This document shows, piece after piece, positions 42,650 to 50,324 of a stretch of DNA of 64,000 bases (position 1 is its first letter; each line of letters opens with the position of its first letter). A program made the translations under genes and the position numbers. The stretch lies in assembly GCA_016213205.1 (NCBI GenBank), contig JACRAZ010000059.1, positions 1 through 64,000 of the forward strand. The letters run 5' to 3'. Source of the DNA: Burkholderiales bacterium (GTDB lineage: Bacteria > Pseudomonadota > Gammaproteobacteria > Burkholderiales > Burkholderiaceae_C). A model generated the notes under the pieces. It ran no database searches. It had not been told where the DNA came from and saw nothing but the letters and a program-made list of their open reading frames with translations.

Positions 42650-43879
42650 TCAGTCGCGCTGCAGCGTGAACTGCATGACGTCGGTGTTGCCGGTGGCGAA
42701 CGCCGCCTCGCAGTAGGCGAGGTAGAAGTCCCAGGTGCGCACGAAGCGTGTGTCGAAGCCGAGCGCGCGCACCGCCTGCTCCTGGCGCTGGAAGTCGGCG
42801 CGCCAGCGGCGCAGTGTTTCGGCATAGTCGGCGCCGAAGGCGAACTGGTCCACCACGCGCAGGCCGGCCGCGGCGGCCTCGGCCCGGAAGGCCTCGGCGC
42901 TGGGCAGCAGGCCGCCGGGGAAGATGTACTGCTGGATGAAGTCGGTGCCGGCGACATAACGGTCGAAGAGATCGTCCCGGATCGTGATGGTCTGGATGCA
43001 GGCGCGGCCCCCCGGCTTGAGCAGCCGGCCGATGGCGGCGAAGTAGCCGGCCCAGTACTCGCGGCCGACGGCCTCGAACATTTCGATCGACACGATGGCG
43101 TCGAACGGCGCGTCGCCGATGTCGCGGTAGTCCTGCAGGCGCAGCTCGGCGCGGTCGCCCAGCCCGGCGTCGGCCAGGCGCTGGCGGGCGTAGGCCAGTT
43201 GCTCGGACGAGAGGGTGACGCCGGTGACCTGCGCGCCGGCCTCGCGCACCGCCAGTTCGGCCAGGCCGCCCCAGCCGCAACCGATCTCGAGCACGCGTTC
43301 GCCCGGCGCCACCCCGCACTGGGCCAGCGCGCGGCGCACCTTGGCCTGCTGGGCCTGGGGCATGGCCTGGTCGGGGTGGCCGTCGAACCAGGCGCTGGAG
43401 TAGCTCATGGTCTCGTCCAGCCACAGCCGGTAGAACGCATTGCCCAGGTCGTAGTGGGCGTGGATGTTGCGGCGGCTGCCGGCGCGCGAGTTGCGGTTCA
43501 CCAGGTGGCGCAGGCGGTGCAGCAGGCGGCCCCACCAGCCCCCGTAGACCACGCCTTCGATCGCATCGCGGTTGACGATGAACAGGCGCAGCAGCGCCAC
43601 GAGGTCGCCGGTGGACCAGTCGCCCGCGATGTAGCGTTCGGCGAAGCCGATGTCGCCCGAGCGCAGTGCCGCCGAACAGACCGACCAGTTGTGCAGCCGG
43701 ATCGAGGCCTGCGGCTCACCCGGGCGGCCGGTGCCGAAGCGCAGGTGCGCGCCGTCGGGCAGCTGCACGTCCAGGGTGCCGGTCTTCAGGCGGTGCAGCA
43801 GCGCGAAGACGGCGCGCGCGGCGGCGGGTGCGGTGGCGGGCAGGGCCAGGCGGCCGAGGGTGGTGGTGGCGGTGTTCAT
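42650..43879 (-). CDS. Cyclopropane-fatty-acyl-phospholipid synthase family methyltransferase
   Basis: 409 residues, SAM-dependent methyltransferase of the CFA synthase family. An N-terminal lipid-binding region (about 30-130) precedes IHAHYDLGNAFYRLWLD, the SAM motif VLEIGCGWGGLAE near residue 193, VSIEMFEAVG and FIQQYIFPGG. Members methylate double bonds of membrane phospholipid acyl chains, making cyclopropane rings or methyl branches (including furan-fatty-acid precursors). The gene set around it favours the latter branch, but that is inference. It follows DUF1365 by 23 bases. Confidence 0.9.
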   Translation of the reverse strand: MNTATTTLGRLALPATAPAAARAVFALLHRLKTGTLDVQLPDGAHLRFGTGRPGEPQASIRLHNWSVCSAALRSGDIGFAERYIAGDWSTGDLVALLRLFIVNRDAIEGVVYGGWWGRLLHRLRHLVNRNSRAGSRRNIHAHYDLGNAFYRLWLDETMSYSSAWFDGHPDQAMPQAQQAKVRRALAQCGVAPGERVLEIGCGWGGLAELAVREAGAQVTGVTLSSEQLAYARQRLADAGLGDRAELRLQDYRDIGDAPFDAIVSIEMFEAVGREYWAGYFAAIGRLLKPGGRACIQTITIRDDLFDRYVAGTDFIQQYIFPGGLLPSAEAFRAEAAAAGLRVVDQFAFGADYAETLRRWRADFQRQEQAVRALGFDTRFVRTWDFYLAYCEAAFATGNTDVMQFTLQRD

Positions 43880-43902
43880 GCGGGCTGAGGTCGTGGGGCG
43901 GG

Positions 43903-44733
43903 TCAGCGGAGGGGGTCGGCCGGCGCAGCCAGCTGCGCGGCCGGGCGGCGTCCGAAGAAGGGCACGCGGCGCATCAGCAGGCGCAAGGCCTGCCAGTGGA
44001 TTCGGGCGGTGATGCCCAGCGTGAGCAGCGGCATGCGCCAGAACGCGCGGCGCAGCGAGCCGGGCGTCAGCGCTTCGAGGCGGCCGCTGACGCTGGTGCG
44101 CAGCAGCGGGCCTTGGGCATCGTCGTGGTCGACGTGGGCCACGCTGCGGCCCACAGCGGCGCCCAGGCCGGTGCGCAGGAAGCGAAAGCGGTAACGCCCC
44201 TCGACACGACAGAAGGGCGAGACATGGAACACCTTGCTCGCGACCAGCTCGGCGCCGAAGCCCAGCTGCGGCCCGGTGAGCAGGTAGCAATGCCGGTCGC
44301 CGAAAGTGTTGTTGACCTCGGCCACGATGGCGGCCAGTGCGCCATCGGCGCGGTGGCAGTACCAGAAGCTCACCGGCTTGAACACATAGCCCAGCACCCG
44401 GGGCACGGTGTGCAGCCAGACCTCGCCATCGGCACCCTGCACGCCCGCGCGCTGCAGGAATTCCTCCAGCCATGCCAGGCAGTCGGCGCGGCCGTCACCG
44501 TGGTCGGCGTCGTGGAAGCTCACCCAGGCGCGCCGGTTGCGCGCCAGCGCGGCGTGCGGCGCCTCGCGCAGGCTGCGCAGCGGCAGCAGCAGGAACCAGG
44601 TGGGGTAGGCAAAGTGGTGGTCCACCGGCCGCAGCCGGTGGTGGCGCACCCACCCGGTGCCGATCAGCGGCACGCTGGCGCGGGGGTCGGGTGTCACGAT
44701 CGGGTCCATGCAGGGCTGTGCCAGGGATGCCAT
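43903..44733 (-). CDS. DUF1365 family protein
   Basis: 276 residues. Typical DUF1365 marks: GWVRHHRLRPVDHHFAYP near the N terminus, VSFHDADHGDG, PRVLGYVFKPVSFWYCHR and VNNTFGDRHCYLL, then VSPFCRVEGRYRFRF. Almost always found beside a flavin amine-oxidase-like gene and a CFA synthase-like gene. Biochemical role is unknown to me. ATG 44733 is 7 bases after the FAD gene stop; an ATG at 44709 is an alternative. Confidence 0.88.
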   Translation of the reverse strand: MASLAQPCMDPIVTPDPRASVPLIGTGWVRHHRLRPVDHHFAYPTWFLLLPLRSLREAPHAALARNRRAWVSFHDADHGDGRADCLAWLEEFLQRAGVQGADGEVWLHTVPRVLGYVFKPVSFWYCHRADGALAAIVAEVNNTFGDRHCYLLTGPQLGFGAELVASKVFHVSPFCRVEGRYRFRFLRTGLGAAVGRSVAHVDHDDAQGPLLRTSVSGRLEALTPGSLRRAFWRMPLLTLGITARIHWQALRLLMRRVPFFGRRPAAQLAAPADPLR

Positions 44734-44740
44734 TGCTCGC

Positions 44741-46063
44741 TCAGGCGGCCCGCCGCTGCGGGCCGGCGGCGTCCTGCGCACGCCACTGGGTGCGCAGGCC
44801 GGCCACCACGTCCAGCGCCGAACGCAAGCCGTCTTCGTGGAAGCCGTATCGTGTCCACGCACCGGCGAACCACACATGCGAGCGGCCCTGGATCGACGGC
44901 AGGCGCTGCTGCGCCTCGATCGCGGCCTGGTCGAACACCGGGTGGGCGTAGTCGAACTCGCCGTGCACCTGCGCGGCATCGGGTTCACGCGCCGGGTTCA
45001 GCGACACGATCACCGGGGTCTGCCACGGCAGCGGCTGCAGCCGGTTGATCAGGTAGTGCAGGCAGACCGCGGACTGCTCGCGCGCGGCCTCGGGCGCGCG
45101 CTCGTAGTTCCAGGCGGCCCAGGCACTGCGGCGCTGGGGCAGCAGCGCGGCATCGGTGTGCAGCAGCGCGCGGTTGCGCTGGTAGCGGATGGCGCCCAGC
45201 AGTGCGCGTTCGTCGGCGCTGGCACCCTGGCCCAGCAACGCGAGGCTCTGGTCGCTGTGGGTGGCGAGCACCACGTCGTCGAAGCGTTCGGCGCCGCTGT
45301 CCAGGGCCAGCCACACGCCGGCCTCGGCGGTGCCGGGTGGCACGCGCCGCAGGCCGCGCACCGGCGTGCCGGCGCGCGCTTCGGGCAGTTGCTCGACCAG
45401 GCGCTGCACGTAGCGGCGGGAGCCGCCGGCCACCGTGTACCACTGCGGCCGTTCGGTCAGCCGGATCAGGCCATGGTTGTGGCAGAAGCGGATCATCGTG
45501 GCCACCGGGAAGCGCAGCATCTGGTCGGTGGGGCAGGACCAGATGCAGCCCAGCATGGGCAGCAGGTACCAGTCGCGGAACGCATCGCCGAAACGCTGCT
45601 GCGCGAGAAATTCGCCGATCGGCTGGCGCAGCGCGGCGTCCTCGTTCTGCTCGGCCAGGCGCGTGGCCAGTGCATTGAAGCGCAGCAGGTCGGCCAGCAT
45701 GCCCAGGAAGCGCGGGCGCAGCAGGTTGCGGCGCTGGCTGAAGACGCCGGCCAGGTTGGTGCCGCTCCACTCCAGCCCGACGCCGGGCACCTGGACCGAG
45801 AACGACATCTCGGCTGGCGCGGTGTCGACGCCCAGTTCGGCAAACAGCGCCCGCAGTTGCGGGTAGGTGGCGTGGTTGAACACCAGGAAGCCGGTGTCGA
45901 CGCCGTGGGTGCAGCCCTGCAGGCTGAGATCGACGGTGTGGGCATGGCCGCCAAAACGACCATCGGCCTCGAACAGCACCACGTCGGCCTCGGCGGCCAG
46001 GTGCCACGCACAGGCCAGGCCCGAGATGCCCGAGCCGACCACGGCCACGCGACGGCGGGCCAT
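44741..46063 (-). CDS. FAD-dependent amine-oxidase-like oxidoreductase (lipid desaturase candidate)
   Basis: 440 residues. N-terminal FAD fold RRRVAVVGSGISGLACAWHL followed by LFEADGRFGGHAHTVD; central GCIWSCPTDQMLRFP and GGSRRYVQRL; C-terminal WFAGAWTRYGFHEDGLRSAL that closes the FAD site. It belongs to the flavin amine oxidase/phytoene-desaturase-like superfamily found with DUF1365 and CFA synthase. Work in Rhodobacter on furan fatty acids assigned a related flavoenzyme a desaturation step on a methylated acyl chain; transfer of that role here is inference. It is the first gene of the operon, with a 307-base upstream region. Confidence 0.85.
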   Translation of the reverse strand: MARRRVAVVGSGISGLACAWHLAAEADVVLFEADGRFGGHAHTVDLSLQGCTHGVDTGFLVFNHATYPQLRALFAELGVDTAPAEMSFSVQVPGVGLEWSGTNLAGVFSQRRNLLRPRFLGMLADLLRFNALATRLAEQNEDAALRQPIGEFLAQQRFGDAFRDWYLLPMLGCIWSCPTDQMLRFPVATMIRFCHNHGLIRLTERPQWYTVAGGSRRYVQRLVEQLPEARAGTPVRGLRRVPPGTAEAGVWLALDSGAERFDDVVLATHSDQSLALLGQGASADERALLGAIRYQRNRALLHTDAALLPQRRSAWAAWNYERAPEAAREQSAVCLHYLINRLQPLPWQTPVIVSLNPAREPDAAQVHGEFDYAHPVFDQAAIEAQQRLPSIQGRSHVWFAGAWTRYGFHEDGLRSALDVVAGLRTQWRAQDAAGPQRRAA

Positions 46064-46334
46064 GGTCAGAGGCTCCGGGCACCGCGGTGACCGTTGTCAG
46101 CGCGGGGAAGGGAAGAAGCCGTGCAGCGCCCTGATGCGAACGAGGGAGGGAGGGAGGAGGAGGAGAAGCGCCTCAGGATTGCGATCCGGTTGCCCGGACG
46201 GCTGCACGGCTGAAAACGGCTCGGGGCCGGCGCATACACACCAGCGCGCACGGCGCCCGATGGGTCATTGACACGGTGGCTGGAAAAAGGTTCCCGGTCT
46301 TCACGTTGATTCGCTTGCATGAGGTCCAGCACCA
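46064..46334. other. Upstream region of the lipid operon with polypurine tract
   Basis: No gene. A tract of GGGA/GGA repeats on the plus strand (46142-46166) would appear as a pyrimidine run in the operon leader about 80 bases before its first ATG, and could form a G-quadruplex on the non-coding strand. No firm promoter of the extracytoplasmic-sigma type was identified. The AT-richer part (46260-46334) probably holds the promoter. Confidence 0.45.
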
Positions 46335-46370
46335 AGTTGAACTGATGAGTTCAACTATGACTGAACAGTC
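46335..46370. promoter_or_regulatory. Paired inverted repeats upstream of the lipid operon (operator-like)
   Basis: AGTTGAACT-GATG-AGTTCAACT (46335-46356) is a perfect 9-bp inverted repeat, followed by GACTG-AA-CAGTC (46359-46370), a perfect 5-bp inverted repeat. They lie directly past the stop of the glutathione peroxidase gene and about 270-310 bases upstream of the FAD gene. Neither is followed by a T-run, so they look more like protein-binding sites than terminators, though a hairpin at the peroxidase 3' end is possible. Confidence 0.45.
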
Positions 46371-46976
46371 TCACTTTGACTCAATCAGTCTTTCCAAATC
46401 CCTGATGAAGTTCGGGTCATTGGGGTCGACCGCCGAGCCATGGCTGATCACCGGCTCGCCCTGGCGGCCGATCAGGTACTTGTGGAAGTTCCACTTCGGG
46501 GCCTGGCCGCTGCGCTGGGCCAGCGCGACAAACAGCGGATTCGCGCCGGCGCCGGGACGCACGGTGGTCTTGGCGAACATCGGGAACTTCACGCCGAAGG
46601 TGTTTTCGCAGAAGTCTGCGATCTCGCGGTTGCTGCCGGGTTCCTGCTGCCCGAAGTCGTTGGTCGGGAAACCCAGGATCACCAGGCCGCGGCCGCGGTA
46701 GCGCGCGTGCAGGGCCTCCAGGCCCTTGTACTGCGACGTGTAGCCACAGAAGCTGGCGGTGTTCACCACCAGCAGCACCTGGCCGGCGTAGCTGCACAGG
46801 TCGATCGGCTTCTCGTCCTGCAGGCGCGGCATCGTGTGGCGCAGCAGCGGCGGGCAGGCGCCGGCCGCCAGCGCAGGCAGCGGCGGCAGCATGCCGAGCA
46901 GCAGCGCCAGCAGCGGCGCGGCCAGGGGCGGTATCACCGGCGCAACGCGCGCGCGGCGCGGGGCGGGCAAGGGCAT
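46371..46976 (-). CDS. Exported glutathione peroxidase
   Basis: 201 residues. A long signal-like segment (about 10-38, VIPPLAAPLLALLLGMLPPLPALA) precedes a GPx domain with the catalytic tetrad: Cys77 in NTASFCGYTSQYKGLEAL, Gln in FPTNDFGQQEPG, Trp162 in KWNFHKYLI and Asn in the same motif. It reduces peroxides with thioredoxin or glutathione, here probably in the periplasm. ATG 46976 is preferred (GGAG 8 bases upstream); 47006 would add ten residues. It precedes the lipid operon on the same strand, fitting an oxidative-stress theme. Confidence 0.88.
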   Translation of the reverse strand: MPLPAPRRARVAPVIPPLAAPLLALLLGMLPPLPALAAGACPPLLRHTMPRLQDEKPIDLCSYAGQVLLVVNTASFCGYTSQYKGLEALHARYRGRGLVILGFPTNDFGQQEPGSNREIADFCENTFGVKFPMFAKTTVRPGAGANPLFVALAQRSGQAPKWNFHKYLIGRQGEPVISHGSAVDPNDPNFIRDLERLIESK

Positions 46977-47106
46977 GGCAGGCACTCCGGAGACGAGGGT
47001 GGGCATGGAGCCGATTGCACCGCATCGCGGCCGGGCGCGCAGAACAACCCCACCGCCGACTGTCGTGGCCCGAGTCCTAGAATCGCGCCCGCCCCAAGGA
47101 CCTGCC

Positions 47107-47985
47107 ATGCTCTACCCCGAACTGTTCAAGCAACTCGAATCCGTGCGCTGGAACATGGACACCGACATCGCGTGGGACAGCTTCGATGCCGCCCGCCTGA
47201 GCGAGGAGCAGGCGCAGACGGTGAAGATGAACGCCATCACCGAATGGGCGGCCCTGCCGGCCACCGAGATGTTCCTGCGCGACAACCGCGACGACAGCGA
47301 CTTCTCGGCCTTCATGAGCGTGTGGTTCTTCGAGGAACAGAAGCACTCGCTGGTGCTGATGGAGTACCTGCGCCGCTTCCGCCCCGACCTGGCGCCCACC
47401 GAGGAAGAACTGCACCAGGTGCGCTTCGAGTTCGACCCCGCGCCGGCGCTGGAAACCCTGATGCTGCACTTCTGTGGCGAGGTGCGGCTGAACCACTGGT
47501 ACCGCCGCGCGGCCGAGTGGCACACCGAGCCGGTGATCAAGCAGATCTACGAAACGCTGGCCCGCGACGAAGCCCGCCATGGGGGCGCCTACCTGCGCTA
47601 CATGAAGCGGGCACTCGCGAAGTTCGGCGACGAGGCCCGCGCCGCCTTCACCAAGGTGGGCGTGCTGATGGCCAGCGCGCGCCGCACGGCGCAGGCGCTG
47701 CACCCGACCAACCTGCATGTGAACGAGAAGCTGTTTCCGCGTGACACCATCCAGAGCCGCCTGCCCGATCCGGCCTGGTTGGAGCGCTGGCTGGACACCC
47801 AGATCCAGTTCGACGCGGTGTGGGAGAACAAGGTCGTCGAACGCATCCTGCACAACATGAGCCTGCTGATGGAGCGCAGCTTCGCCAGCGTGCAGGAGCT
47901 CAACCGCTACCGCAAGGAAGTGACGGCGGCGCTCGCCGCGGCGCACCGCCTGGCTGGCGGCACGCCGGGCGCGCAGCCGGCCTGA
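47107..47985 (+). CDS. Ferritin-like di-iron protein
   Basis: 292 residues, mostly helical. Iron-ligand motifs of a four-helix di-iron carboxylate bundle are visible: Glu in ITEWAALPATEMF, FFEEQKHS (Glu-x-x-His), Glu in HFCGEVRLNHWY and LARDEARHGG (second Glu-x-x-His). This resembles class II acyl-ACP desaturases and related ferritin-like oxidases rather than iron storage. The substrate is unknown; proximity to the lipid operon makes a fatty-acyl role attractive but unproven. It is divergent from the glutathione peroxidase gene, 130 bases apart. Confidence 0.75.
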   Translation: MLYPELFKQLESVRWNMDTDIAWDSFDAARLSEEQAQTVKMNAITEWAALPATEMFLRDNRDDSDFSAFMSVWFFEEQKHSLVLMEYLRRFRPDLAPTEEELHQVRFEFDPAPALETLMLHFCGEVRLNHWYRRAAEWHTEPVIKQIYETLARDEARHGGAYLRYMKRALAKFGDEARAAFTKVGVLMASARRTAQALHPTNLHVNEKLFPRDTIQSRLPDPAWLERWLDTQIQFDAVWENKVVERILHNMSLLMERSFASVQELNRYRKEVTAALAAAHRLAGGTPGAQPA

Positions 47986-48004
47986 CAGCGCGGCCGGCCT
48001 GAAG

Positions 48005-48038
48005 GCGCCACCGGGCGGAACACCCGGGCCGGTGGCGC
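48005..48038. terminator. Inverted repeat between convergent genes
   Basis: Perfect 10-bp arms GCGCCACCGG (48005-48014) and CCGGTGGCGC (48029-48038) around a 14-base loop, between the ends of the ferritin-like gene and the GST gene. No T-run on either strand, so termination is plausible but not certain. Confidence 0.5.
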
Positions 48039-48048
48039 GCTCGCCGGC

Positions 48049-48711
48049 TCAGCCCGGCTTCTTCGCCGCCGCCGCGCGCTCCTGGTCGGCCTTGCGGTCG
48101 GCCGTCACCTTCTGGGCCGACGGGCGCTGGCCCACCAGCGCGACATAGGGCTTCCAGTCGATGCCGCCGGCCACCAGCAGGTCTTCGCCGAGCACGATCT
48201 TGCTGGCCATGGCCACCAGCGGCAGGCTCACCCAGGCGGCGCAATCGGCCTGGGTGAAGTGCTCGCCGGCCAGGTAGGGCGAGAACTTCGCCAGGCGCTT
48301 GAAGCCGGCGATGTTCTTCGTCAGCAGCTTGCGCACGCGGGCCTGGGTGGTTTCATCGACCTTGCCGCCGAAGAAGGCCTGCGCGTAGAGCTCGCGCGCC
48401 ACCAGCTCCAGGTGCAGGTCGACGAAGGTGACGAGCTCGTGCACCTTGGCCCGCTGCCACGGGTCCTGCGGCAGCAGCGGCACGGCCGGGTAGGCCGCTT
48501 CCAGGTAGTCGAGGATGGCCTGGCTCTCGCACAGGCCGCCCTGCTCGGTGCGGATGAAGGGCACCTTGCCCAGCGGCGAGGCCGACAGCACCGATTCGTC
48601 GCTCGAGCCGGTCATGCACAGTTCCTCCTGGAACGGGATGCCTTTTTCCAGCAAGGCCAGCTTGACCTTGTTGTAGTAGTTCGACAGGCCGAAGCCGCAC
48701 AGCGTGATCAT
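48049..48711 (-). CDS. Glutathione S-transferase family protein
   Basis: 220 residues: thioredoxin-like N-terminal domain with GFGLSNYYNKVKLALLEKG near the glutathione site, the cis-Pro in GKVPFI and the ESQAILDYLEA signature, then a helical C-terminal domain (LAGEHFTQADCAAW). It probably conjugates or reduces with glutathione in the cytoplasm; substrate unknown. A short Lys/Ala-rich tail ends the chain. Shares the strand with the EamA gene upstream (74-base gap). Confidence 0.88.
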   Translation of the reverse strand: MITLCGFGLSNYYNKVKLALLEKGIPFQEELCMTGSSDESVLSASPLGKVPFIRTEQGGLCESQAILDYLEAAYPAVPLLPQDPWQRAKVHELVTFVDLHLELVARELYAQAFFGGKVDETTQARVRKLLTKNIAGFKRLAKFSPYLAGEHFTQADCAAWVSLPLVAMASKIVLGEDLLVAGGIDWKPYVALVGQRPSAQKVTADRKADQERAAAAKKPG

Positions 48712-48785
48712 GGGGTGTCTCCTGGAGTGGGGTCGGCGCAGTCTATGCGCGACCTCGGCGCCGGGCCGCCGCGCAGGCGACAGCG

Positions 48786-49685
48786 TCAGCGTGCCGGCCG
48801 GTTCACCAGTGCGATGCCCACGGCCACGGCGGCGCAGGCGGCCACCAGCCGCGGGGTGAGCGGCTCGCCCAGCAGCGCCACGCCGGCCAGCAGGCCCAGC
48901 AGCGGCGTCAGCATCGTGAACGCGGCCAGCCGCGTGGCCGGGTAGTGGCGCACCAGCCAGAACCACAGCAGGTAGCTCGCGAAGCACACCACCACCGTCT
49001 GGTAGGCCAGCAGCCAGGCCGGGCCGGCGCTCAGCCGCCGGGGCCAGGCCTCGCCGGCCACGAACGATGCCAGTGCCAGCAGCAGGCCCGACACGGCCAG
49101 CTGGTACAGCAGCGTCTGTTCCGGTGCGGCGCTGGCCAGCCGGCTGCCGCGCACCACCAGCGTGGTGCCGCCCCACAGCAGCGCGCCGGCCACGCCCAGG
49201 GCGTCGCCGATCCACTGGCGTGGCGGGGCGTTGCTGGTGTGCCAGCTCTCGGCAAAGGCCCAGGCCACGCCGGCAAACGCGGCCAGCAGGCCCGCGAGCT
49301 GCACCCGGTCGGGGTGTTCGGTGCGGGTGACCAGCGGCATGCCCAGCGCCACGATGAAGGGCGCGAGGTAGATGAACACGATCATGCGCGAGGCCGAGGT
49401 GTACTGCAGCCCGACGAAGATGCAGCCGAACTCCAGCCCGAACATCACTCCGGCCAGCAGGCCGCCGGCCAAGGTGCCGTTGCGCCAGCCCAGGCCGATG
49501 CCGCGCCAGCGGGCCCACAGCGCCACCAGCCCCGCGGCCCCCAGCGACCGCACGGCGGCCTGCGCCAGTGGCGGCACCTCGGCCAGCGTGAGCTTGGTGG
49601 CCACCTGGTTCAGGCCCCAGAGGCCGCAGCACAGCAGCAGCGCCAGCACGGCGATGGTGTCGAGCTGTGGTTTGCGGTCGCTCAT
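48786..49685 (-). CDS. DMT-family (EamA) transporter
   Basis: 299 residues, ten predicted membrane helices formed by two EamA repeats (about 10-140 and 150-290). GLWGLNQVATKLTL and the second-repeat TMLTPLLGLLAGVALLGEPLTPRL are typical. Likely an exporter of amino acids or metabolites; substrate unknown. ATG 49685 is chosen over the GTG one codon upstream. Downstream of the rhombosortase gene by 10 bases, probably co-transcribed. Confidence 0.88.
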   Translation of the reverse strand: MSDRKPQLDTIAVLALLLCCGLWGLNQVATKLTLAEVPPLAQAAVRSLGAAGLVALWARWRGIGLGWRNGTLAGGLLAGVMFGLEFGCIFVGLQYTSASRMIVFIYLAPFIVALGMPLVTRTEHPDRVQLAGLLAAFAGVAWAFAESWHTSNAPPRQWIGDALGVAGALLWGGTTLVVRGSRLASAAPEQTLLYQLAVSGLLLALASFVAGEAWPRRLSAGPAWLLAYQTVVVCFASYLLWFWLVRHYPATRLAAFTMLTPLLGLLAGVALLGEPLTPRLVAACAAVAVGIALVNRPAR

Positions 49686-49695
49686 CACCGGCTGC

Positions 49696-50253
49696 TCAAC
49701 GCCGGTTCAGCAGCCAGCCGCAGAGCACCCCGGCTGCGGCGCCGGTGGCGTGCGCCAGCGGCGCGATCGGGATGTCCCAGCCGGTGACCAGGCGCAGCGG
49801 GCCTTGCCACGGTGATTCGTGCAGCACCTTCACCAGCAGGCCGGCCAGCAGCAGCAGGCCGACCAGCCGGCGCGGGCCCTTGGCGTGCTGCAGCAGCTGC
49901 AGCGCCGCCACCGCCACGCCGGCATGCAACACGCCGGACAGCCCGCCGTAGTGGCGCAGCGCGGGTTGCAGCAGCAGCGCGCCATGCGTCAGCGGCCAGG
50001 CCAGCAACCAGGCGGCGCTGGCACGGCCCCGGCAGCCCGCGGCGGCGCCGAGCAAGGCCACCAAGGCCAGGCCCAGCAGGTTGGCGCCCAGGTGCATCGG
50101 GCTCCAGTGCACGAAGGCCGGTGTCCACCAGCGCCAGGGCTGGGCGCCGGCGAGTGTCGGCTGCCAGTCGAAACCGCCGCGCGGCAGCCACCAGGCGACC
50201 AGCGCGCCCGCGCCCAGCAGGCCGCACAGCGCCCACCAGGGCTGGCGGCTCAA
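49696..50253 (-). CDS. rrtA: Rhombosortase-type intramembrane serine protease
   Basis: About 185 residues with six membrane segments. Rhomboid marks: HWSPMHLGANLLGLAL (conserved His and Asn), the catalytic Ser in GGLSGVLHAGVAVA, and the late catalytic His in APLAHATGAAAG. Rhombosortases cleave the GlyGly-CTERM anchor of exported proteins in gram-negative bacteria. No GlyGly-CTERM protein was seen in this window. The start is unsure: TTG at 50253 begins just before the first helix; a GTG at 50346 inside glnE would add a Gly/Arg/Pro-rich segment encoded by a palindromic repeat. Confidence 0.75.
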   Translation of the reverse strand: MSRQPWWALCGLLGAGALVAWWLPRGGFDWQPTLAGAQPWRWWTPAFVHWSPMHLGANLLGLALVALLGAAAGCRGRASAAWLLAWPLTHGALLLQPALRHYGGLSGVLHAGVAVAALQLLQHAKGPRRLVGLLLLAGLLVKVLHESPWQGPLRLVTGWDIPIAPLAHATGAAAGVLCGWLLNRR

Positions 50254-50324
50254 GCCGGACCGGGCCGCTCCCGGCCGGCTTGCGCCCCCTCGGGGGGCCG
50301 GCCCGGAAGGCCGTCGGGGCCCAC
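50247..50324. repeat. GC-rich palindromic element between glnE and the rhombosortase gene
   Basis: Contains nested inverted repeats, for example CCGGACCGGG..CCCGGCCGG near 50255-50280, CCCCCTCGGGGGG near 50287-50299 and GGCCGGCCCGGAAGGCC. It resembles the palindromes next to hprK and the nitrilase gene, and it forms the upstream edge of the rhombosortase gene. Confidence 0.5.
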
